This document shows positions 17,784 through 26,847 of a DNA stretch of 64,000 nucleotides, piece by piece; within the stretch, counting starts at the first letter, position 1, and each line of letters opens with the position of its first letter. The notes under the pieces are model-generated. The model saw nothing but the letters and a program-made list of their open reading frames with translations. It had not been told where the DNA came from and did no database searches. The stretch is from assembly GCF_913060805.1 (NCBI RefSeq), contig NZ_CAJXTC010000015.1:60507-124506 (forward strand), read 5' to 3'. A program made the translations under genes and the position numbers. This stretch comes from an uncultured Draconibacterium sp. Its GTDB lineage: Bacteria > Bacteroidota > Bacteroidia > Bacteroidales > Prolixibacteraceae.

Positions 17784-18494
17784 CTAATTTGCAGGTTTTT
17801 CAAAAAGAGCATCGTCAATTGGTTCATCAATTTTAATTTCTTCCATTATAACCGACTGTTTACCCATTGGCATTTCAATTTCCATTTTGCTGGCCATTTT
17901 AATACCTTTTACCTCTTTGTACTCTACCATTTTGGTAACAATATCCATGGTTTGGCCCATGGCTTCGGCTCTCGACTCCACTTTCGAAATCATGTAGTCG
18001 TCGGCATTAATGTAGTACGTTTGAATAACGCCATCTTTGTCAGTCAGTTTCAGTTTGTATGCTTCAGCGCCATCTGCATCAACTTTGCCCAGCATTTCAA
18101 TGTTACTGCCTTTGGCTTTGTAATTGTAAAGGGCACCTTCCATATCGGCCTGGCCCATTGCTTGTTTTAACTGGTCGCCTTCAAGGTCCTGAACTCCGGC
18201 GCCCATCATCGGATTTACCATCCATCCGTTTTCACCATTAAAAGCGCTGGTGGTTTTCTGTCCCATCATTTCCATGTCGACACGGAATTTATTAGGCTTT
18301 TTCACTTTTATTTCCATGGGCATTTCCATTCCCATTACGCTTACTTTTGCTTTTACGTTGAATGTTTTTACATCGGCCATTTTATCCAGTCCATTGGCTT
18401 TGTAATAACTATCCAATACTTTGTCGAGTGATTGTGCTTGTGTGCTGATTAATGCAAAAAGCATTAAGGCGGTTAATAAAAAGGTACGTTTCAT
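17784..18494 (-). CDS. LolA-like outer membrane lipoprotein-sorting family protein
   Basis: The 236-residue exported protein has a signal peptide (about 1-20, ending STQAQ). It is followed by LDKVLDSYYKANG and a series of amphipathic strands of the LolA/LolB-like fold, including PNKFRVDMEMMGQ and FNGENGWMVNP (about 83-100). Methionine is strikingly abundant, roughly one residue in ten and mostly on alternating strand positions, which would suit a hydrophobic binding cleft. It could carry lipoproteins or another lipid-like cargo in the periplasm. It is a single gene with its own terminator. Confidence 0.8.
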   Translation of the reverse strand: MKRTFLLTALMLFALISTQAQSLDKVLDSYYKANGLDKMADVKTFNVKAKVSVMGMEMPMEIKVKKPNKFRVDMEMMGQKTTSAFNGENGWMVNPMMGAGVQDLEGDQLKQAMGQADMEGALYNYKAKGSNIEMLGKVDADGAEAYKLKLTDKDGVIQTYYINADDYMISKVESRAEAMGQTMDIVTKMVEYKEVKGIKMASKMEIEMPMGKQSVIMEEIKIDEPIDDALFEKPAN

Positions 18495-18576
18495 TTTGAT
18501 TATGTTTTATAAAATTAAGTGTGCAGAATTAGTACCACTAATGTACAAATATTACACTCGGATTCAAATAAGGGGT

Positions 18577-19245
18577 TTAAAAATAAATTTCGGCGATAAT
18601 ATTGGCGTAATCCACACCTCTTTCAATCAGCATATCGCGCACTTCCACAACCATTAAGGCCTTTCCACAGAGGTAATATTTTACATCTGGCAAATCGGTC
18701 AGCCCCTCCAGGTAATTGCTTACCCGACCGGTAAAAACATCGCACGATTGTTCCTGCGAGCAGCACCGAACATAATTTTTTCCCATCGACCATTCCAACT
18801 CATCCTCGAAATAAAACTGATTCAAATGTCTCACTCCATGAATTAGCGTTTTATTCTCTGAAATTCCAGATCGATACATGGCATAAAAAGGTGCAATTCC
18901 GGTTCCGGTGGCAATCCACCAGGCCGGCTCGTTTGTCCCTAGAAAACTTCCGTATGGCTCCGACACGTATAAAATATCTCCCGGAATCATGGCAGCCATT
19001 TTTGGGGTTAAAAAACCATCGTCTTTAATGTTGAACAGGATTCGGATCTCGTCTTCCTGGTTACCGCTGCAAATACTGTAAATACGCGGCGGATGTTCGG
19101 TGTCGACACCGATTTTCACCACTTGACCGGGCAAGAATTCCGAGTTTCGTTGAAACGATATCACGTGCACACCAGGCGAAATCTCTTCGTTATTGGTAAC
19201 TACCTGCTTAAATAATTGTGGTTCCTTTTTTGCTTTTGCTGACAT
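18577..19245 (-). CDS. Ferredoxin-NAD(P) reductase-like flavoprotein
   Basis: The 222-residue cytoplasmic protein has an N-terminal FAD-binding barrel with RIYSICS (about 64-70, the RxYS motif), then an NAD(P)-binding domain with ATGTGIAPF (about 121-129) and YYLCGKALMV. It ends with EIYF, the terminal aromatic that stacks on FAD in plant-type ferredoxin reductases. There are no iron-sulfur cysteines. It would move electrons between NADPH and a ferredoxin or flavodoxin. A QEQSC stretch near residue 175 is unusual but not obviously functional. Confidence 0.87.
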   Translation of the reverse strand: MSAKAKKEPQLFKQVVTNNEEISPGVHVISFQRNSEFLPGQVVKIGVDTEHPPRIYSICSGNQEDEIRILFNIKDDGFLTPKMAAMIPGDILYVSEPYGSFLGTNEPAWWIATGTGIAPFYAMYRSGISENKTLIHGVRHLNQFYFEDELEWSMGKNYVRCCSQEQSCDVFTGRVSNYLEGLTDLPDVKYYLCGKALMVVEVRDMLIERGVDYANIIAEIYF

Positions 19246-19290
19246 TTATATTCGAATAGAAAAACTGTAGCACCTTAACAATACATCCGG

Positions 19291-20391
19291 TTAATTGTTT
19301 CGGAAAGTGAAGGTTATCACCAATTGGTCGTCAACGCCGGTAAGCATATTATTTACCCGATAATAAACATCGAGGTTGTTGGTATTTGCCACTTCATCCG
19401 AATTGCCGCTTAAACTGAGCGCCGAAACATGATGCGCTTTTAGCGTAATCGTTTCAGGAGCATCGAAACCAACTCCTGGCTGAACCAGCTCCAGCTCGTA
19501 ATCTACATCCGAATTATTCGTAATGTTTATCACTTTCGATTCTTTATTCCTTAGTTTTAGTGGCGTGTTTTTATACTCCAGCGACTCGAAGAAAAGTGGC
19601 TCCAGAAATTCAGAACGACCTGCAATGGTATTATCAAAATAAACGGCAGTTCGCTTGGCGAACAAGGCTTCTTTAATTCCGCCAATGGTGCGGCTTTTAG
19701 CAAAAACAAGGGTTAGCGGACGATGTCCGTCGTTAACATCCATTGGTCCGTGCACATCGGAATTTCCCAACATGGTTAAGTTTTTTTCGTTGGCCCAATC
19801 CATGGCTTCGGGGCAAAACTCCCAATTGTAAACTTCAATTCCGTGCAACATATCATTCTCGAAAAAATAAGAATGTTCGTCCCACCAAAGCACCGAATCG
19901 GGTTGTTGTGCATCCCAGCACGGATGATTCCAAAAAATAAACGCACCTTGATCGCGCGCCTCTTTTACAGCGGCCTGCACATCTTCCAGTTCCAATAAAT
20001 TGGCGTTGGAAATAAACAAAGCATTTAAATGCCCCGGTGGCATGCTGCGTGTAATTTCAGTTCCTTTAATCAATAAAATATCCGACTGATCGGCTAATGG
20101 TTTTGCCAAATCGTACGAACGGTTATGGTCGGCCACCACATCAATCGAATGCGGACGATATTCGATATGATCAGTAATTGAAATGGCATCTAAACCTTCG
20201 TTCCAGGCCTCTTCAATACGAACGGTTGGCCAAACAGTTCCATCAGAAAATACGGTGTGCATGTGCAAATCGCACTTCAGCGTTTTGTAACCGTTAATAT
20301 CCGGAATATTAATTATCCGTCGTGCCTGTGCATTCAGTAACCCGCTGCTTAAAACGAGCAGTACAATTATAAACCCAAATCTTTTCATCAT
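19291..20391 (-). CDS. Secreted PHP-domain phosphoesterase (Sb-PDE-like)
   Basis: With the start at 20391 the protein has 366 residues beginning MMKRFGFIIVLLVLSSGLLNAQA, a clear signal peptide. A longer frame reaches 20448 but adds no signal-like sequence. The PHP metal motif CDLHMHTVFSDG follows directly, then ITDHIEYRPH, WNHPCWD, and LGNSDVHGP near residue 220. These are the expected metal ligands of a polymerase-and-histidinol-phosphatase fold. The pattern matches the phosphodiesterases annotated as Sb-PDE family. A C-terminal beta-rich region (about 290-366) follows. It is periplasmic, with phosphodiester or phosphomonoester substrates. It is divergent from the ROK gene. Confidence 0.8.
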   Translation of the reverse strand: MMKRFGFIIVLLVLSSGLLNAQARRIINIPDINGYKTLKCDLHMHTVFSDGTVWPTVRIEEAWNEGLDAISITDHIEYRPHSIDVVADHNRSYDLAKPLADQSDILLIKGTEITRSMPPGHLNALFISNANLLELEDVQAAVKEARDQGAFIFWNHPCWDAQQPDSVLWWDEHSYFFENDMLHGIEVYNWEFCPEAMDWANEKNLTMLGNSDVHGPMDVNDGHRPLTLVFAKSRTIGGIKEALFAKRTAVYFDNTIAGRSEFLEPLFFESLEYKNTPLKLRNKESKVINITNNSDVDYELELVQPGVGFDAPETITLKAHHVSALSLSGNSDEVANTNNLDVYYRVNNMLTGVDDQLVITFTFRNN

Positions 20392-20517
20392 GCCGGAAGT
20401 TTTATTTAAAATTATCCGATTGTAAATATCCCCGAAAGTAACCAACATTAAAATATTATCATATTAATTTTTTATGAATTGTAAATGAATGGTTAAATTT
20501 AGGAGAATTAACACATT

Positions 20518-20538
20518 CTTTTTAATTTTTTTAAAAAG
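20518..20538 (+). promoter_or_regulatory. Palindromic operator upstream of the ROK regulator
   Basis: CTTTTTAA-TTTTT-TTAAAAAG spans 20518-20538, 47 bases before the ROK start codon. Both 8-base halves are identical to those overlapping the GH92 promoter at 5968-5988. Its position suggests autoregulation. It also lies in the region shared with the divergent phosphoesterase gene. Confidence 0.55.
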
Positions 20539-20584
20539 AAGCTTGTTTCATATTTAAAATATTCTGATTTTTGCAACCACAGTT

Positions 20585-21802
20585 ATGGAAAAACTATTTA
20601 AAACAACAGGAAATCAAAGTCAGGCAGTTGAGCAAAAAAAGATTGCCCAGAAAAAACAGATTCTTCGTTCAATCTATTTTAACGGCCCACTTTCAAATTC
20701 CGATCTTGCCCGCCAGATAAAATTAAGTACACCAAAAATTAACAGCTTATTACTCGAGCTAATCGAAGACCAACTGGTAACCGAGTTGGGACGTGGCGAT
20801 TCGAGTGGTGGCCGGCGCCCCAATATTTACGGACTTGTTGAAAACGGTTTTTATGTAGTTGGAATAACCATAAATGTGGCCCGCACTATTATTTCCATTT
20901 TTAACAGTTGCAACCAGGAAGTTAGCGGCCCGCACTATTTCCCGATAAAAATGTCGTCGGACATTAACATTTTCAACCAGGTAAATGCCGAGCTTGAAAA
21001 AGTTATAAAAGACAGCAATATCGACCGCGACAAAATTTTGGTTGCAGGACTTGAATTACCGGGTTTGATCAACCAAAAAGAAGGCGTTAACCAAACCTAT
21101 TTCCCGGAAGAAAAAGACCTGTTCTCGAAACTGCAAAAGATATTCGGAATACCGGTTTTCATCAACCACGATGCCAAACTGCGCACCTTTGCCGAACAGT
21201 ATTTTGGACTGGCAAAAGGAAAGAAAAATGTGTTAATGCTGCAGGCCGACTGGGGTTTGGGACTTGGTATTATTGTTAACGGGAAATTATATACTGGAAA
21301 ATCGGGTTTCTCGGGCGAATTTGGGCACCTGCCACTGGCCGACAACGGCGTACTTTGTGTGTGCGGCAAACAGGGCTGTTTGGAAACCATTGTTTCGGCC
21401 AACGCCATTGCACGCCAGGCGCGCGAGGGAATTGAGCAAGGCCATTCTTCGCTCATAAAAGAGCTGGTAAAAGACGATTTAAACAAAATAGATATTTCAA
21501 CAGTTATTCAGGCTGCCAACTCCGGCGACCAGTTTGCCATTTCACTATTCTCAGAAGTAGGAAAATGGCTGGGACGCGGAATGGCTTATCTGATTCAGAT
21601 TTTTAATCCTGAGTTAATCATTATTGGAGGGCAAGTTGCTGTGGCCAGTCAGTTTATTCTGGCGCCTATTCAACAGGCCATTCATACATTTAGTAACCGC
21701 GACATAAGCAACCAGACCGAAATTCTGTTTTCGGAACTGGGCACCAAAGCAGGAACCATGGGAGCTGCAGCTTATGCGCTGGAAAGAATCTCAAAAAAAT
21801 AA
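20585..21802 (+). CDS. ROK family transcriptional repressor (NagC/Mlc type)
   Basis: The 405-residue protein has an N-terminal winged helix-turn-helix (about 20-90; SNSDLARQIKLSTPKINSLL) and a C-terminal ROK sugar-binding fold. The zinc site is intact: H248 and the cysteines C258, C260 and C265 in GHLPLADNGVLCVCGKQGCLE. ROK repressors bind an amino sugar or its phosphate and release DNA. The next two genes, four bases downstream, are a NagB-like/PIG-L fusion and NagB, so the ligand is probably GlcNAc or GlcN-6-phosphate. The kinase-type Asp of ROK enzymes is conserved in form (NHDAK, D196), but regulators rarely phosphorylate. Confidence 0.9.
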   Translation: MEKLFKTTGNQSQAVEQKKIAQKKQILRSIYFNGPLSNSDLARQIKLSTPKINSLLLELIEDQLVTELGRGDSSGGRRPNIYGLVENGFYVVGITINVARTIISIFNSCNQEVSGPHYFPIKMSSDINIFNQVNAELEKVIKDSNIDRDKILVAGLELPGLINQKEGVNQTYFPEEKDLFSKLQKIFGIPVFINHDAKLRTFAEQYFGLAKGKKNVLMLQADWGLGLGIIVNGKLYTGKSGFSGEFGHLPLADNGVLCVCGKQGCLETIVSANAIARQAREGIEQGHSSLIKELVKDDLNKIDISTVIQAANSGDQFAISLFSEVGKWLGRGMAYLIQIFNPELIIIGGQVAVASQFILAPIQQAIHTFSNRDISNQTEILFSELGTKAGTMGAAAYALERISKK

Positions 21803-21805
21803 AAT

Positions 21806-24112
21806 ATGACAGTCAATTTTACAAAGGTTGAAGAAGCATTTTTCGAAGAAACAAAGTCAAAGAAAATTTCGACCAGAATTCCGTATATCACTACAGAAAG
21901 TTTCCCAAAACTGGGGCTGCTTTCAGCATTAAGTTTTTTGGAGTGGGCAAGTAAAAACCCGAATGGCGTAGCGTGTTTACCAACAGGGAAAACGGCGCAG
22001 TATTTTCTGGATTTCACCCATCTTTTGCTTGATAACTGGAATAACAAGAAAGGAAAAGACTTTTTGGAGAAATATGGTTTGGCCGATGTAAAAAAGCCTG
22101 ATCTGAGCGAGCTGACCTTTGTACAAATGGGCGAGTTTTTCCCGATTAATCCGGAGCAACACAACAGCCTGTTCAACTATGCAGAAAAACAATATATTGA
22201 AGGTTTAGGATTTAAGAAAGAAAATGCCCTGCTTATTAATTCAGAAGATATTAAACTGGCAGAAGGCAAACATTATTCCGAGATCTTCCCGGATTTTAAA
22301 ATCGACCTGTCGCTGCGTTACCGCGAAGCAAAAACTCACCAGGAACAATTGCAACAAGAATCGATTTTTAAGATCGACAACTGGTGTACAGCCTACGAAA
22401 ATAAAATCCGCGAAAAAGGTGGAATCGGATTTTTCCTCAGCGGCATTGGCCCTGATGGACTGATTGCTTTCAACACACGCGGATCCGATCATTTTTCATC
22501 AACACGTTTAACCGAAACGAACTTTGAAACGCAAGCCATAACGGCTGCCGATTTGGGTGGAATTGAGGTATCGAAAAACCGCCTGGTTGTTACCATTGGT
22601 TTGGGTACACTTACTTTTAATCCGGATAACAAAGCAATTGTTTATGCTGCCGGTGAAGCCATTGCCGACACGATAAAAGCATCGCTGGAAAAAGAACCTT
22701 CGGTAACCTATCCGGCAACAGCACTGCAAAAACTGAAGAATGCCCGTTTTTACCTCACTGAAGGTGCATCGGTAACTCTTGAGGATAGCATTGAGTGTTA
22801 CTACACTTGCACGCCATGGAACCATCAGAAAACAGAAAGAGCGGTAATTGAGCTCTGCAAAAAGATAAACAAGTTCGGCTCGAAACTGGAATTGGAAGAC
22901 CTGAAAGCCGACAAATACTGCAGTATGATTCCTGATCTGAACGAGAATACAGTTCAGTCGGTTATCGATTCAATTTTGGCGAAACTGCAAAAAGGAATGA
23001 AAAAAGAGGTGGATCAGGTGTATTACCATACCGGCCCACACCACGACGATATTATGCTTGGCATTATGCCATCGACCAACCGCCAATCGCGCGACGCCAG
23101 CAACGAGCTACATTTTTCGGTAGCTACATCGGGTTTCACGGCGGTTACAAACACTTTCTTGTACAACCTGCTGGTTGACACGAAAGACCTGATGAACCAG
23201 GGCAAAATTGAAATGATCAACTTCCCCGACTTTTTTAAAGACGGGTACAAATACAAGTGGGACAAGGACATTTACCACTACCTCGACAATATTGCAGCGC
23301 AGGATGCAGAGGAAAAACGCCGCGGTGTTTGCCACCGTGTAATTCGTGCGCTGGTTTCTATTTGGGGAATTAAAAACGAGGATGAACTTCGTGAGACTAT
23401 TTTCGAGATCCTTACCAGCCTGAAAAGCACTTACGACGGCGGAAAAAATCCACCAAAAATTCAGAAGCTGAAAGGAATGATCCGCGAGTTTGAAGAGGAA
23501 CTGGTTTGGGCGCACTACGGTATTATGGTGAAAAATGTTCACCACCTACATTTGGGCTTTTACTCAGGCGAATCGAACTACGACAAAGACATTCTTCCAA
23601 TTCTGGAAGACTTCCGAAAATACAAGCCAACAGTTATCAGTTTGGCCATGGATCCGCAGGGAAGCGGCCCCGACACGCACTACAAAGTGTTGATGGCCAT
23701 TGCAAAAGCTGTTGAAGACTGGAGCAAAGAAGAAGACCTGAGCAAGCTGCGAATTGTTGGTTACCGTAACGTGTGGTTTAAATATAACCCATGGGATGTT
23801 GAAGTGATCGTTCCGGTATCGTTGAACTCGCTGGCAACACTGGGAAAATCATTCTCGGAGTGTTACATTACACAGGTTAATGCTTCGTTCCCAAGTTACC
23901 AGTTAGATGGAAAATTCAGCGACCTTACACAACGCGTTTGGTTCGATCAGCACAAACAAATACAGTTGCTGTTGGGTAAAAACTTCTTCTACCAAAACGA
24001 ATCGCCGCTGTTACGCGCTACACACGGTGTAATTTACCACCGTGAGCTAACCGTTGAGCAATTCCTTGAAGAAGCCCAGAAACTGGGAAAAGCAATGGAA
24101 AATATACTTTAA
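21806..24112 (+). CDS. Degenerate NagB-like domain fused to PIG-L deacetylase domain
   Basis: This 768-residue protein combines two folds. Residues about 20-320 are a glucosamine-6-phosphate deaminase-like domain whose catalytic positions are changed: the Asp of NMDEY is G109 (MGEFF), the catalytic His is L219 (GPDGLIAF) and the following Glu is T224. Only D217 remains. Residues about 400-768 are PIG-L/LmbE-like, with the zinc motif HHDD (412-415), [10 protein letters not shown] (577-586) and GPDTH (621-625). The second domain therefore looks able to deacetylate GlcNAc-type substrates, while the first looks like a binding or scaffold module. The gene sits between the ROK repressor and NagB, and no nagA is present in the window. 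Confidence 0.8.
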   Translation: MTVNFTKVEEAFFEETKSKKISTRIPYITTESFPKLGLLSALSFLEWASKNPNGVACLPTGKTAQYFLDFTHLLLDNWNNKKGKDFLEKYGLADVKKPDLSELTFVQMGEFFPINPEQHNSLFNYAEKQYIEGLGFKKENALLINSEDIKLAEGKHYSEIFPDFKIDLSLRYREAKTHQEQLQQESIFKIDNWCTAYENKIREKGGIGFFLSGIGPDGLIAFNTRGSDHFSSTRLTETNFETQAITAADLGGIEVSKNRLVVTIGLGTLTFNPDNKAIVYAAGEAIADTIKASLEKEPSVTYPATALQKLKNARFYLTEGASVTLEDSIECYYTCTPWNHQKTERAVIELCKKINKFGSKLELEDLKADKYCSMIPDLNENTVQSVIDSILAKLQKGMKKEVDQVYYHTGPHHDDIMLGIMPSTNRQSRDASNELHFSVATSGFTAVTNTFLYNLLVDTKDLMNQGKIEMINFPDFFKDGYKYKWDKDIYHYLDNIAAQDAEEKRRGVCHRVIRALVSIWGIKNEDELRETIFEILTSLKSTYDGGKNPPKIQKLKGMIREFEEELVWAHYGIMVKNVHHLHLGFYSGESNYDKDILPILEDFRKYKPTVISLAMDPQGSGPDTHYKVLMAIAKAVEDWSKEEDLSKLRIVGYRNVWFKYNPWDVEVIVPVSLNSLATLGKSFSECYITQVNASFPSYQLDGKFSDLTQRVWFDQHKQIQLLLGKNFFYQNESPLLRATHGVIYHRELTVEQFLEEAQKLGKAMENIL

Positions 24113-24125
24113 AAACCAGAATAAG

Positions 24126-24905
24126 ATGAAACTAGTAATTCATAATAACTACGATGGATTAAGCATTTGGGCAGCAAACCATATTGCTGAAAGAATTAGT
24201 GATTTTGAGCCATCGGCAGAAAAACCGTTTGTGCTGGGTTTACCAACCGGATCAACGCCGCTGGGAACTTACAAAGCACTGATAGACTTATACAAACAAG
24301 GAAAAGTAACGTTTAAAAACGTGGTTACTTTTAACATGGACGAGTACGTTGGCATTGCCGAGGATCATCCGGAAAGCTACCACAGTTTTATGTTCGAGAA
24401 CTTTTTCAACCACATCGATATTCCAAAAGAAAACATCAATATTCTTGACGGAAACGCCGCCGACCTTGACGCAGAATGCGAGCGTTACGAAGCCAAAATA
24501 GAATCGTACGGAGGCATTGAGCTGTTTATGGGCGGAATGGGCGCCGATGGTCACCTGGCATTTAATATTCCGGGATCGTCGATTCAGTCGCGCACCCGTT
24601 TGGTTGACCTGAACTACGACACAATTTTAGCCAACTCGCGTTTCTTCGACAACGATTTGAAGCAGGTACCCAAACAAGCTTTAACAGTTGGGGTGCAAAC
24701 CGTACTCGACTCGAAAGAAGTGTTGGTTTTAGTGAACGGCTACAAAAAAGCCCGGGCACTGCAAAATGTAGTGGAAAACGGTATCAACCACATGTGGACA
24801 TTATCGGCACTGCAAATGCACCCGAATGGTATTATTGTTTGCGACGAAGATGCTACAATGGAACTAAAAGTAGGAACTGTAAAGTATTTTAAAGAATCAG
24901 TTTAA
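24126..24905 (+). CDS. nagB: Glucosamine-6-phosphate deaminase with one altered catalytic residue
   Basis: The 260-residue cytoplasmic enzyme converts GlcN-6-phosphate to fructose-6-phosphate and ammonium. The start at 24126 ([11 protein letters not shown]) is chosen over an in-frame ATG at 24054 that lies inside the upstream gene. Numbering coincides with the E. coli enzyme: D72 (NMDEY), D141 and H143 (GADGHLAF) are present. Position 148, a glutamate in the E. coli enzyme (FNEP), is isoleucine here (FNIPG). GLPTGSTP (38-45) is the phosphate loop. It is the third gene of the ROK operon and is followed by a terminator. Confidence 0.9.
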   Translation: MKLVIHNNYDGLSIWAANHIAERISDFEPSAEKPFVLGLPTGSTPLGTYKALIDLYKQGKVTFKNVVTFNMDEYVGIAEDHPESYHSFMFENFFNHIDIPKENINILDGNAADLDAECERYEAKIESYGGIELFMGGMGADGHLAFNIPGSSIQSRTRLVDLNYDTILANSRFFDNDLKQVPKQALTVGVQTVLDSKEVLVLVNGYKKARALQNVVENGINHMWTLSALQMHPNGIIVCDEDATMELKVGTVKYFKESV

Positions 24906-24930
24906 ACCAACTGGATTTGAATAAAAAATG

Positions 24931-24966
24931 ACTGCCCGCCTGATGATTCAGAGCGGGCAGTTGATT
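24931..24966 (+). terminator. Intrinsic terminator after nagB
   Basis: ACTGCCCGC (24931-24939) pairs with GCGGGCAGT (24953-24961), with a 13-base loop and a T-containing tail (TGATTT). It ends the ROK/PIG-L/nagB operon. The 140 bases to the convergent zinc-ribbon gene hold no further gene. Confidence 0.75.
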
Positions 24967-25104
24967 TAAATAATCCCGAATTGAGTTGTGAATATCACAC
25001 TCCGAAAATACATTTTCTTTTCAATTGAACCAAACAAGAATCAACCGATTCCTGCATTTTTTAAACATGTTTTTTTCTGTGGATAGATAGGAAAAGACTC
25101 TATT

Positions 25105-25290
25105 CTACTGACCTGTAGATCTTTTTCGCACGGGCTTGATAACCACTTCATTTTCGCACTGCGGGCAAATATAAATTTCGCACCCGGTGCAGGCAAAACA
25201 ATTACTGCACGACCGTGGAACATCGAGATTGGAAAACTGAAAGAGACAGTTTGAACAGGTGTATATTTTCTCCTTTTTCTGCGGAAACAT
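25105..25290 (-). CDS. Zinc-ribbon miniprotein at the end of the zinc ABC operon
   Basis: The 61-residue protein has eight cysteines in four CxxC pairs (C12/C15, C28/C31, C34/C37, C42/C45) within 34 residues, enough to bind two zinc ions. The tail is basic (VIKPVRKRSTGQ). Its ATG overlaps the stop codon of the metal ABC permease by one base (TAATG), so it is translated from the same message. This coupling makes it likely to be a real protein and ties it to zinc. It could be a zinc-loaded buffer, a sensor or a small nucleic-acid binder. I know of no named family for it. Confidence 0.7.
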   Translation of the reverse strand: MFPQKKEKIYTCSNCLFQFSNLDVPRSCSNCFACTGCEIYICPQCENEVVIKPVRKRSTGQ

Positions 25291-26099
25291 TACACAAACG
25301 ATTTAACCAAACGAAGTATTCCGAAAATAACAACCAGCGTAAAAATGATGGCTGCTCCCGAAGGAATATTCAGAAAGTAGGAAATAAACAAACCGGCAAT
25401 TGTGCCCACAAAAGCAAACACCGACGAATACACCAGCAGGCGTTTAAAATCGTTGGTAAATAAATTGGCAGTTGCCTGCGGAATAGTCAGCAACGAAAGG
25501 ATAAGAATGATGCCCACAACCCTGATGTTCAAAACAACGGTTAGCGCAATAAGCACGATTATGAGGTAGTTGAACAAAGCCACCGGCAAACCTGCGGTGC
25601 GCGCAAACTCTTCGTCGAAAGCGATGTAAAGGATTTTACGCAAAAATACGGCAAAGAAAACCACGATAACCAGGTTCAGCATAAACATCCACCAAAGCTC
25701 GGAATTGGTTACCGTTAGTATATTTCCGAACAGGTAACTCATCAGATTTGGTGTATATCCTGGAGTTAGGAATACAAAGATAATTCCCAGTGCCATTCCC
25801 AGCGACCACCAAATTGCAATGGAAGAATCTTCGCGGATTTCGGCCACTTTGGTAAAAAACTGAATACCCAATGCCGATAAAACAGCAAAAAGCACCGCTC
25901 CCAGCAAGGGGTTAAATCCGAGGAAAAATGCCAATCCGATTCCGCCAAACGACGCGTGCGTTATTCCACCACTGATAAACACAATACGCCGCGAAACAAT
26001 GTAAGCACCAATAATCCCGCATGAGATACTGGCGAACACTGCGGCCAAAAAAGCTTTCTGAAAAAAATCGTATGAAAATAATTCTAGTATTGCGTTCAT
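25290..26099 (-). CDS. znuB: Metal ABC transporter permease (ZnuB-like)
   Basis: The 269-residue integral membrane protein has about eight hydrophobic helices and the family pattern SRRIVFISGGITHASFGGIG near residue 36, which faces the ATPase. It forms the cytoplasmic-membrane channel of a zinc or manganese importer of the cluster 9 type. Its start lies 1 base after the ATPase stop, and its stop overlaps the zinc-ribbon gene start. The gene order is binding protein, ATPase, permease, zinc ribbon. Zinc is favoured over manganese because of the His-rich ATPase tail and the zinc-ribbon partner, but this is inference. Confidence 0.88.
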   Translation of the reverse strand: MNAILELFSYDFFQKAFLAAVFASISCGIIGAYIVSRRIVFISGGITHASFGGIGLAFFLGFNPLLGAVLFAVLSALGIQFFTKVAEIREDSSIAIWWSLGMALGIIFVFLTPGYTPNLMSYLFGNILTVTNSELWWMFMLNLVIVVFFAVFLRKILYIAFDEEFARTAGLPVALFNYLIIVLIALTVVLNIRVVGIILILSLLTIPQATANLFTNDFKRLLVYSSVFAFVGTIAGLFISYFLNIPSGAAIIFTLVVIFGILRLVKSFV

Positions 26100-26100
26100 A

Positions 26101-26847
26101 TTAATGATGATGGTGCTTTAAAACGGTATGCGGAATTTCGCCATGCGAGATAATTTGTATCGGGCAGTTATAGTTGGCCAGCTGCTCTTGCGAAATTACA
26201 TTGCTGGGGTGATAATGCAGGTACTTATTTACACAGGCGATAGATTTTACGCAGCTGGTAATGGTGCCCACATCGTGCGAAACCAAAAGGATGGCAAGCT
26301 CTTCATTTAACTTCTCCAACTTTTCGTAAAGTTCGCCTTCAAAACGGTTATCCACAAAAGTATCCGGCTCATCGAGAATTAGCAATTTGGGATCGCTTAA
26401 CAGGGCCCGGCACAAAAACACACGTTGCATTTGTCCGCCCGACAACTCGCCAATGGCTTTGTTTCGAATACCGGCAACACCCATTTCTTCCAGCAATGCC
26501 TCTGCTTTATCTTTTGCTACGCTTTTTGCGTTTTGACGATTTTGCATAATGCCACCCGAAAGTACCACATCGAAAACAGTGATCGGGAATTTACGATCGA
26601 TGTGCCGTACCTGTGGCAAGTAACCAATTGGTTTTTTCCGGCCGCTCATTTCTTTCGAGAAATGAATTTTCCCCGATTCCGGCTTCTTCAATCCCAAAAT
26701 GGCTTTTAACAAAGTTGTTTTGCCACCTCCGTTGGGACCGATAACACCCAGAAAGTCGTTCTCCCGAATTTCGAGATCAACATTTTCCAGCACCGGCACC
26801 TTATCATAAGCAACCGTCAGGTTTTCTATTTTAATTAATGGATCCAT
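26101..26847 (-). CDS. znuC: Metal ABC transporter ATP-binding protein (ZnuC-like)
   Basis: The 248-residue ATPase powers the importer. Visible motifs are Walker A GPNGGGKTT (about 37-45), Q-loop YLPQ, signature LSGGQMQR (about 139-146), Walker B LLILDEPD (about 159-166) and the switch His in LLVSHD. The C-terminus ends HTVLKHHHH, four consecutive histidines after a His-containing region, which may bind the transported metal or sense it. Its ATG overlaps the stop of the upstream binding-protein gene (TAATG). Confidence 0.9.
   Translation of the reverse strand: MDPLIKIENLTVAYDKVPVLENVDLEIRENDFLGVIGPNGGGKTTLLKAILGLKKPESGKIHFSKEMSGRKKPIGYLPQVRHIDRKFPITVFDVVLSGGIMQNRQNAKSVAKDKAEALLEEMGVAGIRNKAIGELSGGQMQRVFLCRALLSDPKLLILDEPDTFVDNRFEGELYEKLEKLNEELAILLVSHDVGTITSCVKSIACVNKYLHYHPSNVISQEQLANYNCPIQIISHGEIPHTVLKHHHH

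Noticed and set aside
25041..25223. Alternative minus-strand frame over the zinc-ribbon gene
   Set aside because: The other frame has four CxxC pairs and a TAATG coupling to the permease, so this one is taken as a shadow.
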